In this document: positions 24,209-33,200 of the stretch, one piece after another
How positions within the stretch are numbered: the stretch's first letter is position 1
How the letters are laid out: each line of letters starts with the position of its first letter
Assembly (NCBI RefSeq): GCF_028864145.1
Contig: NZ_JARBHJ010000031.1
Coordinates: 1-34,877, forward strand
DNA: 34,877 nucleotides
DNA from: Actinotignum schaalii
GTDB taxonomy: Bacteria; Actinomycetota; Actinomycetes; Actinomycetales; Actinomycetaceae
Reading direction: 5' to 3'
The notes under the pieces: model-generated
What the model was told of the DNA's origin: nothing
Seen by the model: the letters and a program-made list of their open reading frames with translations, nothing else
Database searches by the model: none
Program-made: the position numbers and the translations under genes

Positions 24209-24636
24209 GACGGGTGCCTTCCACATCTTTCACTTCGTTGTGTTAACTGATAAGAAGCTGCTTTCCGAGCGGATAGCCGGATGGATAAGCGAGCTCCGAT
24301 GGTTTCAGTATCGCGGCGGGAATACGCCAAAATCACGCGCGCGAGGCGGCGATATTTCGATATGTCATATGCAGATTTCGAATAGCGATACGCCAACGGG
24401 GTGTGAGCGGGGCGCTCGCGGTAGTCACAGCGCAGCACTGGCGTACGCGAAACTCCGCGAGATTACGCGGATAAGTCGCCTTCCCGGGTGGGTGCGGCTG
24501 CGGTGGAACGACGACGCCGCCCGGTGGTGCGCAGCCGCGCACCACCGGGGGATCCGACTCGCCACGCGGGAGACTTGTTGAAAGACATGTAAATTATCGG
24601 AGACCGAGTTGGTGCCACACAGTCGTGGAGGGTTTT
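24209..24636. promoter_or_regulatory. divergent control region with palindrome
   Basis: A 428-bp gene-free spacer between the transporter and LysR genes. ATATGTCATAT (24360-24370) is a perfect 11-base palindrome within an A/T-rich patch (about 24350-24395). GTATCGC (24308-24314) and GCGATAC (24385-24391) are inverted, and ATACGCC is directly repeated at 24322-24328 and 24389-24395. LysR proteins usually bind such dyads between divergent genes; the exact site is not fixed here. Confidence 0.5.
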
Positions 24637-25590
24637 ATGCGCATCGACCGACTTGAATGGTTGGAGTCTTTCGTTGCTGTTGCGACATTATCGTCCTTTT
24701 CGCGGGCGTCTCGTTTGCTCCACAGCAGTCAGTCGCGGGTATCGCTCCATGTTGCGAATTTGGAGCGCGCAACGGGTCACACGCTGGTGGACCGTAGCCA
24801 CGTACCCTGTACTCTCACCGCGAAGGGAGAAATTTTCCTGCCGCGCGCCGAAGAAATCCTGGTGAAGTTGCGTGATGCGGTGGAGGAACTCCACACCGAA
24901 TCGGGGCGCTTGGTTGGCTCGGTGACTTTGGGGGTGATTCCCTCGGTGTCCGCGGTGCTCTGCCCGGGAATGCTGGCGCAATTACAGCTGGAGGAGCCGG
25001 GTATTTCCGTTAATTTGCTAGAGCGTACCTCGGCTGAATTATTGGATAAGGTAACTGCCGGAGGTGCGCAGCTTGCCATTATTTCGCAGTTTAGCTCCCT
25101 TCCCTCTATTCCGGATTCGCAGCGGCTGTGGTGGGAGCCTTATGTTGCGGTGGTTCGCAAGAATTCCCCGGATTTTCAGGGTGTTGAGGTTGTGAATCCC
25201 GGTGATCTCGCGGAGATAACCCTGGGATTGACCGGGGCGCCGGGCCTGAGTATTGACCCGGAAATGCGCGCCGCTTTTGATGTGTGGCAGCTGGAACCGC
25301 GCATCGCGGATTTCCGCACCGAGCAGCCGCAAACCCTCCTGAATATGTGCAAGGCGGGGCTCCTCACCCCGGTCATTAACTTGCTGGCATTCCGGAGCTG
25401 CGATCACGAGGGGCTGCGCGCCATTCCCATTGCGGGAGATTACGGGCGGGAAGTGGCGGTGATGGTGAATACCGCGGTGCCCGTAACTCCGATTGGGCAG
25501 TATCTGCGTGATCTTATTCTGGCGATTCCGCTACCTGCGGGGGTGCGTTCCCTACAGCCGCAAAAGGGTGACGCCGGGAATACCAGCTAG
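24637..25590 (+). CDS. LysR-family transcriptional regulator
   Basis: A 317-residue LysR protein. Residues about 1-62 are the winged helix (ESFVAVATLSSFSRASRLLHSSQSRVSLHVANLERATGHTLVDR), then a linker helix, and about 90-300 the two-lobed effector domain (GSVTLGVIPSVSAVLCPGML, then LTPVINLL). The usual position for AVSQPALS-type residues reads SSQSRVSLH. The start is ATG 24637, with GGAGGG four bases upstream; an in-frame GTG at 24625 is less likely. It is divergent from the transporter-dehydrogenase pair and presumably controls it in response to the transported acid. LysR proteins commonly regulate the divergent neighbour and themselves. Confidence 0.88.
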   Translation: MRIDRLEWLESFVAVATLSSFSRASRLLHSSQSRVSLHVANLERATGHTLVDRSHVPCTLTAKGEIFLPRAEEILVKLRDAVEELHTESGRLVGSVTLGVIPSVSAVLCPGMLAQLQLEEPGISVNLLERTSAELLDKVTAGGAQLAIISQFSSLPSIPDSQRLWWEPYVAVVRKNSPDFQGVEVVNPGDLAEITLGLTGAPGLSIDPEMRAAFDVWQLEPRIADFRTEQPQTLLNMCKAGLLTPVINLLAFRSCDHEGLRAIPIAGDYGREVAVMVNTAVPVTPIGQYLRDLILAIPLPAGVRSLQPQKGDAGNTS

Positions 25591-25943
25591 CTCCGAACCC
25601 GAGAAAAACCTGGAAGCTTTGCGCAAAAAATGGCAGCAGAGCTGGAAATCCGCGCCCACTCCTGGCAAAATTGAGTATGTCGCACAGGGCGACTGTGTCA
25701 GAGTGGACACTCTGAAGTCACAGCATTTGTACATGGCCCGGGTATTCCGGGTGCGGGGGCATTGTGGCCTGTTAATGGCTTCGTGGTCTCAGGGGATTGG
25801 CGGCCTTTGGGTGCGCTGGTACCGAACGGGTTGCGCAAGCCGGATGGGCGTCGTCGCCCCGCAACTGCTGGAGCTTCGGGTGCCCATCACGGCACTCTTC
25901 ACTCGGATCGTCCGGCACGTACCTGCCGGTGAAGGGACCAGTA
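25591..25943. other. intergenic region, no gene
   Basis: About 350 bases before the ATPase gene. An open frame crosses it but shows no domain or ribosome site. Apart from the palindrome at 25698-25715 it holds the near-palindrome GGGCGTCGTCGCCC at 25846-25859, one of the recurring CGACGACGC motifs. No promoter could be fixed. Confidence 0.4.
25698..25715. promoter_or_regulatory. 18-bp palindrome upstream of the sugar ATPase
   Basis: TCAGAGTG and CACTCTGA are perfect inverted arms around a GA centre, with an outer TGTG/CACA pair offset by three bases. It lies 229 bp before the start codon at 25944. It could be an operator or a short hairpin; there is no T tail. Confidence 0.5.
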
Positions 25944-27065
25944 ATGGCATCTGTAACATTTGAGAACGCATCGCGTATCTACCCGGGGTCGGATACCCCG
26001 GCTGTCAACCAGCTCAACCTCGAGATTGCTGACGGGGAATTCCTTGTTCTTGTGGGCCCGTCCGGCTGCGGTAAATCAACGTCGCTGCGCATGCTGGCCG
26101 GCCTGGAAGATATTAATGACGGGCGTATCTACATTGGGGACCGTGATGTTACCAATGTTTCGCCTAAGGATCGCGATATTGCGATGGTGTTCCAGAATTA
26201 CGCTCTCTACCCCCACATGTCGGTGGCGGAGAATATGGGCTTCGCGCTGAAGATTGCGCGCACCCCGAAGGAAGAAATCGATAAGCGCGTCAAGGAAGCC
26301 GCCCAGATTCTCGACCTGACCGAGTACCTGGATCGCAAGCCGAAGGCGCTTTCTGGTGGGCAGCGCCAGCGCGTGGCGATGGGCCGCGCGATTGTGCGTA
26401 ACCCGCAGGTCTTCCTCATGGACGAACCGCTCTCCAACTTGGACGCGAAACTCCGGGTACAAACCCGCACCCAGATCGCGACTTTGCAGCGCCGCCTGGG
26501 CACTACCACGGTGTACGTTACCCACGACCAAACCGAAGCGCTGACCATGGGCGACCGCATCGCCGTGCTTAACTTTGGGGTCTTGCAGCAGGTGGGCAGC
26601 CCGGATGAGCTGTACAACCGGCCGCAAAATGCTTTCGTGGCGGGCTTCATTGGCTCGCCGGCCATGAACCTCGGCACCTTTAATATTGAGGGCGACGACG
26701 CAGTTCTCGGCCAAGCGCGCATTCGCCTTCCCCGTGCGGTGATCGACGCAATCACTCCGGATGACAAGGGCAAGGTGATCCTGGGCGTGCGCCCCGAATC
26801 CTTCACGGAGCTCACGCGTGAACCCGGGGAAAGCTCGGTGCCGATCGTGGTGGATATGGTGGAGAACCTGGGTTCGGATAACTACGTTTATGGCGAGATC
26901 GCCGGCGTGGAGAAGTCCGGTTTCGGCTCGGGCGATGGCTCCTCCCAGGTGGTTGTGCGAATTCCACCGTTCAAGGCCCCCGCGGTGGGTGACACCGTGT
27001 ATGCCACCCCGAATCTGGATGCTATCCATGTATTCCACGCCGGGGACGGCACCCGCATCAACTAG
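25944..27065 (+). CDS. carbohydrate ABC transporter ATPase (MsmK/UgpC/MsiK type)
   Basis: A 373-residue ATPase of the CUT1 class. Walker A is GPSGCGKS (38-45), signature LSGGQRQR (136-143), Walker B VFLMDEPLSNLDAKLR (156-171), switch VTHDQTEA. The C-terminal ~130 residues form the regulatory OB-fold domain (GFIGSPAMN, GVRPESF). No sugar-binding protein or permease is nearby. In many actinobacteria and streptococci a single such ATPase (MsiK, MsmK) powers several sugar transporters, and this orphan gene fits that role; it is not needed by the sialic acid transporter, which has its own ATPases. The start is ATG 25944, with GAAGGG 9 bases upstream. An internal insertion near 335 (KSGFGSGDGSS) is small. 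A strong hairpin follows. Confidence 0.93.
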   Translation: MASVTFENASRIYPGSDTPAVNQLNLEIADGEFLVLVGPSGCGKSTSLRMLAGLEDINDGRIYIGDRDVTNVSPKDRDIAMVFQNYALYPHMSVAENMGFALKIARTPKEEIDKRVKEAAQILDLTEYLDRKPKALSGGQRQRVAMGRAIVRNPQVFLMDEPLSNLDAKLRVQTRTQIATLQRRLGTTTVYVTHDQTEALTMGDRIAVLNFGVLQQVGSPDELYNRPQNAFVAGFIGSPAMNLGTFNIEGDDAVLGQARIRLPRAVIDAITPDDKGKVILGVRPESFTELTREPGESSVPIVVDMVENLGSDNYVYGEIAGVEKSGFGSGDGSSQVVVRIPPFKAPAVGDTVYATPNLDAIHVFHAGDGTRIN

Positions 27066-27127
27066 CCCGGGGCTGGCACCGGCATTACTGAGGCGATGCT
27101 GGGCAGCTAAGACAGTGGCCTGATTCC

Positions 27128-27158
27128 CAGGGCCGGGGCGCGCCGCGCCCCGGCCCTG
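27128..27158 (+). terminator. hairpin after the sugar ATPase gene
   Basis: CAGGGCCGGGGCG (27128-27140) pairs perfectly with CGCCCCGGCCCTG (27146-27158). The tail CGTCGTCGTTGTAG is only weakly T-rich. It lies 62 bp past the stop codon. Confidence 0.75.
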
Positions 27159-27248
27159 CGTCGTCGTTGTAGATAAATGACGCAAAAACTAAGCCGTGTA
27201 TGAAACGTACCCCGCGCATATCGTGGCGAAAATCACGTGCTTTCAGCT

Positions 27249-27266
27249 GCGATTATGCGTAATCGC
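27249..27266. promoter_or_regulatory. palindrome GCGATTA-TGCG-TAATCGC
   Basis: Perfect 7-bp inverted arms around TGCG in the 280-base gap before the phosphatase gene. Function is unknown; it could be an operator or small hairpin. Confidence 0.45.
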
Positions 27267-27363
27267 GGCGCCTAACTGCCCGGATGTGACTTTTCCGCAG
27301 TTCAACACGGGTGATGCGGGGCGCACGCCCGGAGGCGCTCGGGCGTTTCTATCCCGGGATTCT

Positions 27364-27385
27364 GCATACTTTCAGCGTAGTATGC
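27364..27385. promoter_or_regulatory. palindrome GCATACT-N8-AGTATGC
   Basis: Perfect 7-bp inverted arms separated by eight bases, 56 bp before the phosphatase start codon, a normal place for an operator. The rest of 27159-27441 shows no gene. Confidence 0.45.
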
Positions 27386-27441
27386 ACTCGATGAGACCTA
27401 CTGCTCAAAACTTTTCAGGCGCGGTGCCTAGACTTGCCAGC

Positions 27442-28095
27442 ATGACGGAAAGTGCCACTCCCGCTGCCTACCCCGGTGCGGGCGTCGTTCGCGCGCTGGC
27501 GGAACGGCCCCGCATTCTTGTTGTCTGTACCGGGAATATTTGCCGATCTCCCATGGGGGAAATCGTGCTGCGCCAGCGGTTGCGCGAGGCCGGTATTGAT
27601 ATTGCGGTGGCCTCCGCGGGGGTTTCGAATGAGGAATCCGGTAATCCGATTTACCCGCCCGCCCAACGCACCCTCACCGAACACGGCTATGACCTGCCCG
27701 ATCACCACCGGGCCCACCGCGTCACCTCCGATGAACTGGAAAACGCCGGCCTGATTCTGGCTATGACCACCGGCCACGCCCGGGCGGTGCGCCGGCTGTG
27801 CCGCTCCCTGTCGCTTTCCCTGACCAATATTCACCTGTGGACCGAGTTCGCGCTGCCGGAGGTGGGGATCGCGCCGGAGGGCGTATTCGGGCACGGCGGG
27901 GTTCTTTCCGACGATGCCGGGCGTGCCTCGGGCCGCCAGCATTCTTCCGATTTTTATTATTCATCTGGCGAGTACGATGTGCCCGATCCGTGGGGCGGTT
28001 CGGCGCGCGAATTCGAAGCGACGCTCGCCTGCGTAGAAGCCGGCTCTGAGCGCCTGGTGGAGCTGCTGCGCGGTAACCTGCCCGCAGCGCGGTGA
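27442..28095 (+). CDS. low-molecular-weight protein tyrosine phosphatase
   Basis: A 217-residue phosphatase. The P-loop is CTGNICRS (29-36), with nucleophile C29 and R35, in the family place close to the N-terminus. The general-acid region is DVPDPWGGSAREFEATL near the end. Between them the helix LAMTTGHARAVRRL is typical. It is 50-60 residues longer than simple members because of an insert at about 140-170 (EVGIAPEGVFGHGGVLSDDAG...). The start is put at ATG 27442; the frame is open upstream without support. TAGACT at 27429-27434, seven bases before the ATG, may be a -10 element, giving a leaderless mRNA. Its stop overlaps the next start (GTGA), so it is coupled to the membrane-anchored protein. 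Such phosphatases act on tyrosine-phosphorylated proteins or, less often, arsenate; the substrate is unknown. Confidence 0.9.
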   Translation: MTESATPAAYPGAGVVRALAERPRILVVCTGNICRSPMGEIVLRQRLREAGIDIAVASAGVSNEESGNPIYPPAQRTLTEHGYDLPDHHRAHRVTSDELENAGLILAMTTGHARAVRRLCRSLSLSLTNIHLWTEFALPEVGIAPEGVFGHGGVLSDDAGRASGRQHSSDFYYSSGEYDVPDPWGGSAREFEATLACVEAGSERLVELLRGNLPAAR

Positions 28096-29216
28096 GCGCT
28101 CAGCCCGCAGTGAGCCCTCAGCCCGCGGCGCGCACCCGTATAGTTATGCGGCGGCGGGGCGTATTGTTCGGCGCACTCGCGGTGGTGCTGATTGCCGTGG
28201 CTGTGCTGGCCGTGCGCCAGCTCCTCGCGGCCACCTACTATTCGCCCGCGGCCGTGGCCAGCCGTTACATGAATGCCCTCGAAGACGGCCGCGCTCGCGA
28301 TGCGCTGGGCCTTACCGATCCCGGCGCACTTTCCGGCTCCCTCGCCCTGCTGAGCGACGAAGTCTATCGCGCTGTCCCGGGCCGGCCCGCTGATTTTCAG
28401 GTGCGCGAAACCCGCCGTATCGAAACCGAAACCGCCGTGCGCGTGGACGGCGTTGTCAGTTACAACGGGACTCAAGAACCCTTGAGCATCACTCTGGTGC
28501 GCCGCGGCACCACCGCGATCCTGAGTCCGCGCTGGCAGGTGAGCGAGGGTGCCCTCGGGCAGTTGCGCGTGGAGCGCGATGCCGATCAAGCTTCCGGTAA
28601 CGGCACCACGCACATTACCGGCAGCGAATCACCGGCCTCCGCCGGCACAGCCTCCACTCCTCCCGCTCTCACCAGCATCAACGACGTACCCGTCGCCCTC
28701 TCGCCGCAGGAATCCGCCCCGGCTTTCCCCGGTGATTACACCGTGGCGGCGCCCGGCGATTCGCGCTACCTCACCTTCGGTGCCGGCGCCACCGCCACGG
28801 TGCGGCCCGGCCAGACCGCGACCGCGCGTCTCAGCGCCCAGGCCACCCCGGCCGCGGGCGAACGCGCGGTGGAACTGGTGGAACGCCTCGTGGAAAGTTG
28901 CGTGCGCGGTGATGGTACGACGATGCCGCCAGCTGGCTGCCCGGCCGCTTTCCGCAAGGATCGCACTTTCGGGGACACCCGTAAAGAGAAGCTGAGCTGG
29001 AAAGAGAAGCCGCAGGTGAGCACGGCTGTGGAAGGGCTGGGTGGAACAGTGAGCGTGCGGGGAGGCACGCTGGAGCGCAGCTATGAGTGGCGGCTTGTTG
29101 CCCCGCTGAGCTGGGAGAAACGTTCGGATACCGCGCGGGTTTTCGAGCGGGAGCATACGGTTCGCTTCCGGGTGGAGAACGGGGATGTGGTGCTGGAAAG
29201 TGAAAGCCTGCGCTAG
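28092..29216 (+). CDS. unknown membrane-anchored protein
   Basis: A 374-residue protein that I do not recognise. It has a short basic N-terminus, one membrane helix at about 23-45 (GVLFGALAVVLIAVAVLAV), then a large domain that should face outward. The segment just past the membrane (SPAAVASRYMNALEDGRARDALGLTDPG) resembles the NTF2-like start of lumazine-binding or DUF4878-type exported proteins. The mid part is Ser/Thr/Ala-rich (about 170-215), and two cysteines near 275-290 could form a disulfide. The GTG start overlaps the phosphatase stop by GTGA, so its production is tied to that gene. There is no wall-sorting signal. Confidence 0.7.
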   Translation: MSAQPAVSPQPAARTRIVMRRRGVLFGALAVVLIAVAVLAVRQLLAATYYSPAAVASRYMNALEDGRARDALGLTDPGALSGSLALLSDEVYRAVPGRPADFQVRETRRIETETAVRVDGVVSYNGTQEPLSITLVRRGTTAILSPRWQVSEGALGQLRVERDADQASGNGTTHITGSESPASAGTASTPPALTSINDVPVALSPQESAPAFPGDYTVAAPGDSRYLTFGAGATATVRPGQTATARLSAQATPAAGERAVELVERLVESCVRGDGTTMPPAGCPAAFRKDRTFGDTRKEKLSWKEKPQVSTAVEGLGGTVSVRGGTLERSYEWRLVAPLSWEKRSDTARVFEREHTVRFRVENGDVVLESESLR

Positions 29217-29376
29217 CCCGGGTTACCATGGAAAGCGCGGATTGACCCGCAAAGGGGCTGCCGGCACGCAGCGCGGCCGGAGCGCCCGCGAATAGCGAGG
29301 TACCAGAAACCGCCTGCAAGCAACGGCGAGCGGATAACTGCTGGCGACTAATTATGCGAGGGAAGAGGAAGGACGT

Positions 29377-30075
29377 ATGAGCACCAACGTTGTGGCTGAG
29401 ATTTGGCGGGAAGGCAACCTCCCGGCGGCGCGGCCTATCGATCACGCCCGGCGGGCATGCACCGGCACCCTGTGGGGCCTGGGCGCGGGTGTGGTGCTCG
29501 GACTTATTGCGTTCCCGAATGCCCTGGTCGGTTCGCGTGCGCTCTACCTAATCCCGGCCTTCGCGGTGGTGGCTTTCCTGCTGGCGCTGCCCTGGCTGAT
29601 CCGCGATAAAACGCCGGCTGCTCCCGGCGTGGATGTGGTTGCTCGGGTGCTGGGGACCGACGAAAGCCGGCGCATGCGCACGGTCGGCAATAGCCGGCGC
29701 AAGCAGGCTCTCATGGTGCCGGTGGTGGTTCGCCCGGTGGATAAATCCGCGGATTTCCGCACCGTTATCGCGGTGCATGGCGCCGAGCAGGCCGGCTTCG
29801 CGGAGAGCAAGCCCGGCACCCTGCTCCCGCTGCGACAAACCGAAAAGGGCTACGGCGGGCTCGCCAACGTGGAGCAAGCCAGCCCGGAACAAGAAGCCCT
29901 CATGCGCTCCTTGGAACAGCGCCCCAAGCTGCTGCCCAATACCGCGCCGGTGCTCCCGTTCAAGCCGCAGTCCCTCGACCGTGTCACCACCGGGGACCAG
30001 CTGGAATGGTGGGGCGGAATGATTGCCGGCGCGCTGCTCGCCGCCGTCATCATGGGCATCGTCAGCCTCCTGTAA
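29377..30075 (+). CDS. unknown membrane protein
   Basis: A 232-residue protein of unknown function. Two membrane helices lie at about 29-48 and 53-75, then a hydrophilic domain of about 130 residues, then a C-terminal membrane helix at about 208-231 (GGMIAGALLAAVIMGIVSLL). The middle domain should be on the inside if positive charges (RDK, RRMR) follow the usual rule. The start is ATG 29377 with GAGGAAGGA upstream. It is 160 bp after the preceding gene and could be on the same transcript. It ends before dispersed repeat copy 2. Confidence 0.65.
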   Translation: MSTNVVAEIWREGNLPAARPIDHARRACTGTLWGLGAGVVLGLIAFPNALVGSRALYLIPAFAVVAFLLALPWLIRDKTPAAPGVDVVARVLGTDESRRMRTVGNSRRKQALMVPVVVRPVDKSADFRTVIAVHGAEQAGFAESKPGTLLPLRQTEKGYGGLANVEQASPEQEALMRSLEQRPKLLPNTAPVLPFKPQSLDRVTTGDQLEWWGGMIAGALLAAVIMGIVSLL

Positions 30076-30102
30076 TTACAAGAAGTACGACGACGCATTC
30101 CG

Positions 30103-30230
30103 CTCCGGCGGGGCGGGGTGTTTTTCCGAGGTGTACTTCGCATGTGCGACAAATGAAGTACAGCTCTCACAACACATAGCGCCCCCGCTGGGATTCTTGT
30201 GACTGGTGTGAATTCTGAGATGCACGCGGC
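30103..30230. repeat. dispersed repeat, copy 2
   Basis: The second copy of the element at 21252-21388, in the same orientation. The identical 28-bp block is at 30118-30145. Its centre forms an inverted repeat, TGTACTTC (30132-30139) and GAAGTACA (30155-30162), which is better paired than in copy 1. TTTTT (30121-30125) follows a G/C-rich stretch. It fills the gap between two convergent genes, so it could act as a two-way terminator. Confidence 0.75.
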
Positions 30231-30241
30231 TCTTATGGAGT

Positions 30242-33200
30242 TTAGCTAGCCAATAGCTTCTGGATGCGCTTGACGGAAACCTTTTCCTTGGTGCCCAATT
30301 GCTGGGCAAAAAGCGAGACGCGCAGTTCTTCCAGGAGCCAGCGGGCGTGGTCAAGCACCCGGGCGCGGCCCGGATCGAAAGCCGCGTAGCTGGCTTCTTC
30401 ACGGGCACTCTCCACCGCGTCCGCCGCGGTTTGCACCTGCCAAGCGAGTGAATCATCGGCTGCCGGATTCACCGCGGCCTTCTCGATACGCAGCTTCGCG
30501 GCCTGAAGATAACGCGGCAGATCCCAGAAGCGTGCTACCGGCGTGGCCCGCACAAAATCGGCGGGCATGAGCGCATCCAGATGAGCGCGCTCGTCGCTCA
30601 TGGTGGCAAGCAGCGCCACCGAGCGGTTATCCCGCACCAGCTGCTCCACTTCCGCCCACGCAGCCGCAGCCTTGCCCGCACCCTGCGCAATCAGGAACAC
30701 CTCGTCCTCGAACTCATCGCGAGCCCAAGCCTGCAACTCCTCGAATTCACGCCCGGAACGCAGCTCCTCCGGGCTAGCATCATTAGCCGCACCCCAGCGG
30801 TCGGCAAGATTCCGCGCCGCCGCCCACTGCACATCAGCCACCAGCGCCGCCGTAGAAGGCGCCGGGCTACCCGCCAGCTGCAAAGCCAGCTCGCCATCCC
30901 AGCGCGAGGTAATCCGGCCCTCGGGCAGCGCCAGCGCATCCGCGAGTAACCGAATCACGCCGCCGCGATGCACCCGCACCTGCTCGCCCGGCTCCGCCAC
31001 TACATCCAGCACAACCTTTCCGGCGCGGTCAGCAAGCGCAGGGTAAGCACGAACCGTCCCGGCCGGGCCCTCAGTTTCAATAACCGCCGGGATAATCCCC
31101 TGCTCTACCTCGGGCCAGCCGGTCAAAGCATCCCCGGATGCGAGTTCGGCGGCGGCCGCCCCTTCCGAACTGGTGGTGCTGGCCGAACGTGCAGCTGGCG
31201 TACCGGCGGATGGGGCGCCCGCAGACTGTGCGCCCGCGGAGTGCTCCGTGCCCTGTTTCGCCGAGCTCGGCTTGCGCAACCGCGCCCGCGCCTCATCAAG
31301 GGCTTGGGCCACCGCCCCGGCCACCACGTTTTCCACCGCTTCCTTGGTTTGCGGGGCAAGACTGCGCTGCACATACTCGAGCGACGTCGATTCCTCAAGC
31401 ACCGCGCCCCGCTCCGAACGCACCCGGAAATTCACAGTCAGATGCGCGGGGAGATGTACCTCCTGCCATGCGGCGTCGTCGATCTCAATACCCCGCACGC
31501 GGGCCGTAGCCGCGCGAAAAGCGTCCTCGAAAGAAATCGGTTCCGTTCCGTGCACCGCCTGCTCCCAACCGGGCAGCACCGCGCGGATATCGCGGGCCAC
31601 GTCGGGGGCAGGCACCAGGTTGCGGCGTACGCGTTTGGGCAGCGCACGAATCGTGGCGACCACCAGTTCATCAAGCATTCCGGGCACCAGCCAGTCGAAA
31701 CCTTCCGGGCGTAGCCGCGGCAGCAGGGCGATGGGCACGTCCACGGTGATGCCGTCGTTGAAGGAGCCTGGCGCGAAAGTGTAGGTAATGGGCAGGGTGA
31801 TATCGCCCTGGTGCCATTCGGTGGGGAAGTCCTCTTCGCCGGCGCCGCCAGCGCCACCCAGCAAGAAATCCTGCGTGAAATCGAGCAGCTCGGGCCGGGC
31901 TTGCCGTTCCTTCTTCCACCAGGAATCGAAATGCCGTCCGGAGACCACGCTCTCCGGGATGCGCTCCTCGTAAAACGCGGTCAGCGCATCATTATCAGCC
32001 ACCAGGCCGTGGCGGCGCAGCTTATCTTCGGTGCGGCCCGCCTCCTCGAGGGCCGCGCGGTTGCGTGCCAGGAACTCGTGGTGCGTGCGCCACTCGCCCT
32101 CAACCAGGCCGTGGCGAATAAACATCTCGCGGGCTAGCTCGCGCGCCGCATCCGAACCGGAAGTGGCCAGCAGCACGGGGCGGTCCGCCACCAGGGTCAC
32201 CCCGTAGAGCGTCACCTTTTCGTGGACCATCGCCGCGCCGTTCTTCGCCGACCAATACGGTTCCGAATAGGAACGCCGCACCAGCTTCTTCGCCAGCGGC
32301 TCGATCCACTCCGGCTGGATCGCGGCCACGGTGCGGGCAAATAGCCGGGAAGTTTCCACCAGCTCGGCGGCCATGACCCACTCGGGGGTGCGCCGGTGCA
32401 GGCCGGAACCGGGCCAGATCACGAAATGGGTGCCGCGCGCACCCAGGTAATCACGGCTGCGCGGGGAATAATTGCCGATATTGGACAGCAGCCCCACCAG
32501 CAGCGACCGGTGAATCGCCCCCGACTCCGGGGTATCCGAACCGCGCCCAAGCTCGCGGCAGGCGTGGGCTACCGCCCCGGAATTCGGAGCTCCGCCCAGC
32601 TGAGGTGCCCCCGCCTCGGCCGCGGCGCGGATCTGCTTCGGGCTGGGCAGCGCCAGGCGGCGGATCGTTAGCTCCAGCGGTCGCGCCATCTGCTCAAGCT
32701 GTGCCACCACGTCCGCCCACTCGCGATAACGCAGGTAGTTGAGGAATTCCGCCCGGCACATGCGCCGGAACGCCGAACCGGACAGCTCGCGCGCCTGGGT
32801 GCGCAGATAGCGCCACAGCGTCAGATAGGCGAGGAAATCCGACGACCCGGCTGTGAAACGCGCGTGGAATTGGTCGGCCTGGGCGCGTTTCTCGGTGGGG
32901 CGCTCGCGCACATCCTGCACCGACAGCGCCGCCACCAGCACCAGCACTTCGGAAGCGCACCCGTTGCGCTGCGCTTCGATAAGCATGCGGCCCAGCCGCG
33001 GGTCGATGGGAAGGCGCGCGAGCTGGCGCCCGATGGCGGTCAAGCGCGGGGCGTGGCGGTTGTCCGCCCCAAACGCGCTCGCGGCCCCGAAACCACCCTC
33101 GTAACTAATCGCCCCGATTTCTTCGAGAAGCTGGGTGCCGGCCCGCACCGCACGTGCCTCCGGCGGGTCAATAAAGGGAAAATCATCGACGGCGCCCAGC

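Noticed and set aside
25493-25963. 156-residue frame between the LysR and ATPase genes
   Set aside because: It starts inside the LysR gene in another frame, has no recognisable domain or ribosome site and spans the palindrome.
27230-27243. Possible second parS (ATCACGTGCTTT)
   Set aside because: Only the central CACGTG and a few bases agree; the arms do not match GTTTCACGTGAAAC.
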